Shown here one piece after another: positions 59,701 to 64,000 of a DNA stretch of 64,000 bases; position 1 is the first letter of the stretch; each line of letters opens with the position of its first letter. Both the position numbers and the translations under genes were made by a program. The stretch is taken from the NCBI RefSeq assembly GCF_000372725.1, contig NW_005200351.1:75136-139135 (forward strand), written 5' to 3'. This DNA is from Emiliania huxleyi CCMP1516 (lineage: Eukaryota; Haptophyta; Isochrysidales; Noelaerhabdaceae). Below the pieces are notes generated by a model. The model was not told where the DNA came from. It did no database searches and saw only the letters and a list, made by a program, of their open reading frames with translations.

Positions 59701-62700
59701 CATTGTACGCGCAGCCCGTGTATCCACACGGTGCTCTGAGGAGTCTGCACAATGCCGTCTTCCCGCCCTGACCTCGGTGTACACATGGCGTACTAGGACG
59801 ACACACTGTGCTCGGAGGTGGTGGCGGCGTGCTTGCGCTCCATCTTCAGCTTGATCGGGCTACGGTGGGTCGACGGGTGGCTCTTCCATCCGCAGCGGAC
59901 CGACGAGGCGGAGGGCGAGGAGGAGGGCGGCGGCGATCTCCAGCCGCGCCTCGCTGGGGAGGTGACCTCGCTTCTTCGCGCCCTCGTTGGCGTGCGCGGG
60001 TCCGGGTTGGTTGATCGGGGGGGTTGCCGTTTCCGTAGGCCGACGAGGCTGTTCTCGAGGCGCTCGCTCTGGAGCCCATTGTGGCTGATGCGACGGCAGA
60101 GGCGGAGGAGGAGGCGGAGGCAGAGGCGGACGCCGCCGAGACGAGTTCGGTGCCGGCGATGTGCGCGGAGACCCTCTCCCTCGCTGCGAGGCTGTGGGCG
60201 GAGGCGTCTCCGCTCGCAGCCGAGGCGCCGGTGGCAGCCGCGCGAAGCCCATTGCGGCCGCGCTCCCCACGTCACGGTGGCCGCGGCTTTTGGTAGGGCG
60301 GTCCGCTCTCGCGCGGCGAGCGCGAGGCACTTCTGGTGGAGCTCTGCACCGCCGCTGCCGGCACGGCGCCAGCATCGCTCGACAGCCACACGCGATGGCG
60401 GCCGGCGCTTCGCCGTTGGGCGTACATGGCGCCGAGAGCGTTTGGGCGCTGGCCCCTCGCGCCCCTGCTTCATCCGTAGAAGGAGGTCGGTGGATTAGGT
60501 GCGGAGCCTCGTGCGGCTCGGCGGCGGCGGCGTGCTCGCATACCTGCAGGACACTCTGGGAGCGGCGGCTTGGGAGCGCGCCGCTGGCGGCGACGAATCG
60601 CGGCCGTGGTTGCTCGCTATGCTCGCGGTAGCGCTGCTGCGCGGCCCGCGCGTCGATAGTGGCGCGGCCTCGGAGGATGCGGGGTCTCGATCCGTGGAGG
60701 AGGCTGTCTTTGCGTGCTTGCCTGCTCTGCCGGTCGAGGTGGTTGGCTTCGCGCTCCGCCGCGGTTTCGGGCTCGGCGGAGTCCCGGGTGGCGAAGACGT
60801 CCCGGTCCCGGCCGGGTGCGGCTCTCTGGGCCCCCTCACCACTTTGCGCGCGTTTGTGTCGTGCACGCTGCTCCCCGCGCTCGGCAGCCGCTGGGCCTCG
60901 GCGCTCCCGGGTGCCGCCGCCGCGGCCGTGCAACGGGCGTTCGCCGCCGGGCCCGGAGCGGATCGGGAGGCCTCCGCTGCCGCCGCCCGTTCGCTCGCGC
61001 TGCTCCTCGCCGCGGCTGGTCCCGCGCGTGCGCCCGAGTTGCTCGCACCGGGCGGGAGCCTCGCGGCTGCCTTGCCCGCCGAGCTCGGGCCAATTGAGGG
61101 TGCGGCTGGCGGCGACACACCGGGCCCCGCCCTGCACGTCTTGCGCGTCTGCGTCTCTGCCGCGTGCGCGGCCGCGCCCGCTCCCACGCCCGCGCCGCTC
61201 GCATCGCTGGCCCGGCAAGCGATCGACAGCTTCCTGTCGCTCCGTCCCGGCGCTGCCGCGGCTGCGAGGGCCGCCGAGGCGCGATTCGGAGGCGGGGGCG
61301 CGGCGGCGGAGAGCGGCGCCGCCGCGGAGGACGCCGCGGAGGAGGCGGAGATCAGGGAAGAGCGGCGAGTCTTGGCGCGGTTGCGCCTCCTCGCGACGTT
61401 GCTGCCCGCTTCCGACGTTACCGCCCAGGATGGAAGGACGCACGAGGGGGTGGAGGGAGGCGCGCGTTGACGCGAGTCGCTCGGCTGTAGGCGGAGCCGA
61501 TTCTCGAGCAAGCGAGGCGTCTCTCTCTCACCGTCGAGATGAGCAAGTTGGCCGCGCCGCTCGACACCGCCTTGTGCGCCGTTCTCGGGGTGTTGCTGCC
61601 GGCGGCAGCCGCGTCCGCCGCGTCGTTCCCCGTCGTGCTCGCGCACTCGCGCTGGATGGCGGCGTCGGTGGAGCGCGCGTTGCGTCGGGCGGCCAGCAGC
61701 GATGGCGATGGCGGCGACGGGTGGGCTGCTGTCGTGAGCGGATGCAGCGCGCTCGTCGAGGCTTTCGGCAAGGTGCCGCCCCTCGACACATCCGAGCACG
61801 GTGCGGGCGCGGCGGCGGCGGCGGCGGCGGCGGCGGCTCTCCTCGCCGGCGCTGGCGCCGCGAGCATGAAGGCGGTGGACAGCGAGGCTCTGAGCGAGGG
61901 GGTCGGTGCCGCCGCAGACCGGAGCGAGCGGCTGCAGCGCGCGCTTCTCCTGCTCCTGACGAAGCGCGCTCACGGCGCGGCGCGGCTGCGGTGGTCGCAG
62001 CGCGCGCTCCTCGATGCCCTCACCGCGCTGCGTTCGATGCCCGCGGTGCAGCTGCCCGCTGCGGCCGCCATCGCGTCGCTCTCGCCGCTGATCGGCGCGC
62101 GCTCCTCTCCGGTGCGGTTTGGCGCCCTCGCGCTCTTCGAGCGCCTCCAGAGCGCGGAGGCGGAGGCTGGCGCCGCCGCGGCTAGCGAGGAGGGGGCTGA
62201 GGAGGAGGGCGACGCCGACGAGCCGTTGCCGCTGCGCTTCTTGTTTGGCGGCGCGGCGCAGACGGTCGCGGGGCGTCGCGCCGCCGCGGACGGCGAGGCC
62301 ATGGTGGCGCTGGACCGCCTCGAGGAGCTGATGGGGGACGCGGCCGACGCAGAGGCTCGTATGCTCGCGTGGAGCGCCGCTCTCGCTCTGCTAGCACACG
62401 CTCGTCCGACAGCCGCCGCGCGCGTGTCGGCCGGGTGGAAGCACTCGGGACTGCCCGGCTTCCTCAACGAGACGCTGCTTCCCCTTCTGCCGCTCGCCCG
62501 CCCGCCCCCCGGCTCCGGAGCCGCATCTCTGGCGGCGCCCACATCGCTCGGCGAGAGCGACCCGCCGCCCGGCGCAGCAGAGGTGGCGGTGGCGGTGTTT
62601 GCAGCCCTGCTGTCGAGGGTGCCGGCGCTCGCTCGCCACTGGTACACCTCGGAGCTCTCGCGCGCGGCGCATGCCGCGGTGGCGCGCTACACGGAGCTGC

Positions 62701-63273
62701 ACGTCACGCCGGCGCTGCTGCGGCGCGAGGCGGAGGCGATCTCCGCCGCGCCTAGCTCGGGCGACGACTTCGTCGTCAAGGCGTCGATCGGCGCGCGCAG
62801 CGTGACGGCAACCTACTCGTACGAGGGCACGTACATGCAGATCGTGCTGCGCCTCGACCGGGCCCACCCGCTCCGCGCGGTGGAGGTGGAGTGCACGCAG
62901 CGGGCGGGCGTGTCGGACGCGCGGTGGCGGAAGTGGCAGCGCACCATCTCGACGATGCTGCTCGCGCAGAACGGCTCGCTGCGCGACGCGCTCGCCCTCT
63001 TCAAGGAGAATGTCGATCGCGTGTTTGAAGGCGAGGGGGAGCGCGGCGCGCCCCGGCGGGTGATGACGGCCTGCCAGCCCTGAGCACTCTTGTTGCGCGG
63101 TAGGTGTCGAGGAGTGCCCCATCTGCTACGCCATCGTGCACGGCACCACCCGCCAGCTGCCGAAGCTCTCCTGCCGCACCTGCCACAACAAGTTCCACGC
63201 GGCTTGCCTGTACAAGTGGTTCTCCTCGTCGCAAAAGTCGAGCTGCCCGCTCTGCCAGACAGCGTGGGGCTGA
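56776..63273 (+). CDS. LTN1: Listerin, E3 ubiquitin-protein ligase of ribosome quality control
   Basis: Exons: 56776-57973, 58181-58227, 58413-59615, 59797-59991, 60039-60230, 60297-~60475, 60499-61449, 61491-63030 and 63104-63273; about 1,880 residues. The N-terminal motif [20 protein letters not shown] is the conserved listerin start of the HEAT array. [17 protein letters not shown] is a middle block. The end carries [19 protein letters not shown], split by an intron, and a RING-CH-like finger ([10 protein letters not shown] ... [19 protein letters not shown] ... [10 protein letters not shown]). Listerin ubiquitinates nascent chains on stalled 60S ribosomes with NEMF. Some 60 residues normally before the start are not seen, so an upstream exon is likely. 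GC donors at 57974, 58228, 59616 and 63031. The junction 60475/60499 is unresolved. Confidence 0.93.
57974..58180 (+). mobile_element. Introner copy 2 (listerin intron 1)
   Basis: A phase-1 GC-AG intron of 207 bp. CGGCGACG stands at 57972-57979 and again at 58182-58189, an 8-bp direct duplication spanning both splice sites. The 5' body CCTAGAAGCGGAA and the 3' body CACGCGGTGCTCTGAG ... CCCGCCCTGATGTTGGCGT match copies 1 and 3. Confidence 0.85.
59616..59796 (+). mobile_element. Introner copy 3 (listerin intron 3)
   Basis: A phase-0 GC-AG intron of 181 bp with GAGAAGCGGAAG near the 5' end and CACGGTGCTCTGAG ... CCCGCCCTGACCTCGG near the 3' end. AGGACGGC before the donor and AGGACGAC after the acceptor suggest a slightly decayed 8-bp duplication. 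Confidence 0.85.
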
Positions 63274-63430
63274 GGACGAGTCTGCCGCGGGGCTTCGGAG
63301 GCGGGCCCCTGGGGGCGCGCGGGAGCGGGCGGTCCCGGCAGGCTGTGGACTGTGCGCACCGCATGGGATCTGTGATTCATTTTCTTTCTTTCAAGTTTCA
63401 CATCCCCCAAAGTCGCACAGGTCACGTCCC

Positions 63431-63680
63431 CGCCCACACCCACAGAGCTCGGCTCTCCGCTCTTAGCAAGGCGGCGGGCACAATCATCCCACCGCATCCG
63501 CCAGGCTGGCCCAACCGTGCGACACGGCGCCTAGTTGTCGAGTGATTCATCAATTCGCCCACACCCACAGAGCTCGGCTCTCCGCTCTTAGCAAGGCGGC
63601 GGGCACAATCATCCCACCGCATCCGCCAGGCTGGCCCAACCGTGCGACACGGCGCCTAGTTGTCGAGTGATTCATCAATT
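63431..63680. repeat. Perfect 125-bp tandem duplication
   Basis: Two adjacent copies (63431-63555 and 63556-63680) appear identical, beginning CGCCCACACCCACAGAGCTC and ending GAGTGATTCATCAATT. They lie between the convergent listerin gene and the partial gene at the window end. Confidence 0.9.
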
Positions 63681-63835
63681 CACTCCATCGTGCACGTCGC
63701 CGGGCTGGCCCAGCCTTCCGGGCGCGGCGCCTCCGACTGGGAGGATGCTGAGCGAGTACTCGTCGTGCAGGACGGCAGAGCTTACCCGCGCCGACGAAGG
63801 CTGCACCGCCGGGCAGAAGGCGCCGTCCGGCTCCG

Positions 63836-64000
63836 TCAGCTGTCACCGTTGAACCACTTGCGCTTCTTGGGGGCCTTGCTCTTTGGCTCGACCTGGTTTG
63901 CCCCAAAGATGGCCGCCGCCGCGTCAATCGACTCCTTGACATCAGCCGGGAGCTTGTGGACGGTCTCCGCCATCGAATCGTACTTCTTTTTTGTGGCCGA
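63836..64000 (-). CDS. C-terminal exon of an unidentified protein (partial)
   Basis: The minus-strand frame enters from the window edge and reads SATKKKYDSMAETVHKLPAD, VKESIDAAAAIFGANQVEPK, SKAPKKRKWFNGDS and stop at 63836-63838. The tail APKKRKW looks like a nuclear localisation signal. Family not recognisable from 54 residues. Confidence 0.5.
   Translation of the reverse strand, partial: SATKKKYDSMAETVHKLPADVKESIDAAAAIFGANQVEPKSKAPKKRKWFNGDS

Noticed and set aside
59860-61973. 527- and 492-codon minus-strand ORFs
   Set aside because: Also antisense to listerin exons; composition is Arg/Pro/Ser low-complexity with no domain.
1-64000. tRNA and rRNA genes
   Set aside because: I saw no cloverleaf with the conserved arms and no rRNA-like stretch by eye. 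A tRNAscan or Infernal run would be decisive.

Overview
This is a GC-rich nuclear window from a eukaryote, most likely a unicellular alga. Coding regions are broken by short spliceosomal introns, and about half of the introns I could resolve begin with GC instead of GT. Proteins are rich in Ala, Pro and Gly. The gene content (F-box/RCC1 families, MKP1-like phosphatase, listerin, lipase maturation factor, sulfotransferase-like and acyltransferase-SGNH proteins, retroelement pol fragments) fits a haptophyte such as Emiliania/Gephyrocapsa or a relative. That placement is an inference from style, not a database match. A 100-base N run at 47969-48068 marks a scaffold gap.

Layout. 0-6.4 kb: small membrane protein, a PLP enzyme of the methionine gamma-lyase family, a sulfotransferase-like gene with an SGNH-like upstream part, and an R3H protein. 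7.5-10.1 kb: acyltransferase-3/SGNH membrane protein. 10.2-14 kb: a mobile-element cluster with two foldback elements, a reverse-transcriptase remnant and a field of short GAGAC motifs. 14.2-19.5 kb: SAP-domain acidic protein and a gelsolin/dual-specificity phosphatase gene. 19.9-22.3 kb: 3' half of a retroelement. 22.8-23.3 kb: small membrane protein exon. 23.7-31.7 kb: one very large minus-strand gene with duplicated phase-0 exons, transmembrane segments, ShKT-like repeats, a beta-helix-like part and a TIR-like tail. 31.8-33.4 kb: 5' half of a related retroelement. 33.5-38.3 kb: GT31 glycosyltransferase, a three-repeat tail-anchored protein and an F-box-like/Kelch protein. 39.1-41.4 kb: an amino-acid transporter. 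42-45.8 kb: sulfotransferase-like and F-box/RCC1 genes. 46-48.3 kb: repeats and the gap. 48.3-55.9 kb: lipase maturation factor and two more F-box/RCC1 genes. 56.8-63.3 kb: listerin (LTN1).

The most interesting signals concern introns. In the transporter gene at least five introns begin with a 25-32 base near-copy of the first bases of the following exon, the signature expected of introns born from local duplication. Independently, one intron of the phosphatase gene and two of the listerin gene are copies of a single ~180-205 bp element (an introner), one of them with a clear 8-bp target duplication. The window therefore seems to show two routes of recent intron gain, both using GC donors. 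A third notable structure is a ~1 kb foldback element whose arms are themselves arrays of small palindromes.

Functionally, several genes point to the secretory pathway and cell surface (GT31, two sulfotransferase-like proteins, acyltransferase-SGNH, lipase maturation factor, the large ShKT/beta-helix protein) and to ubiquitin-linked quality control (listerin, F-box proteins). Eukaryotic neighbours need not be co-regulated and no operon logic is implied.
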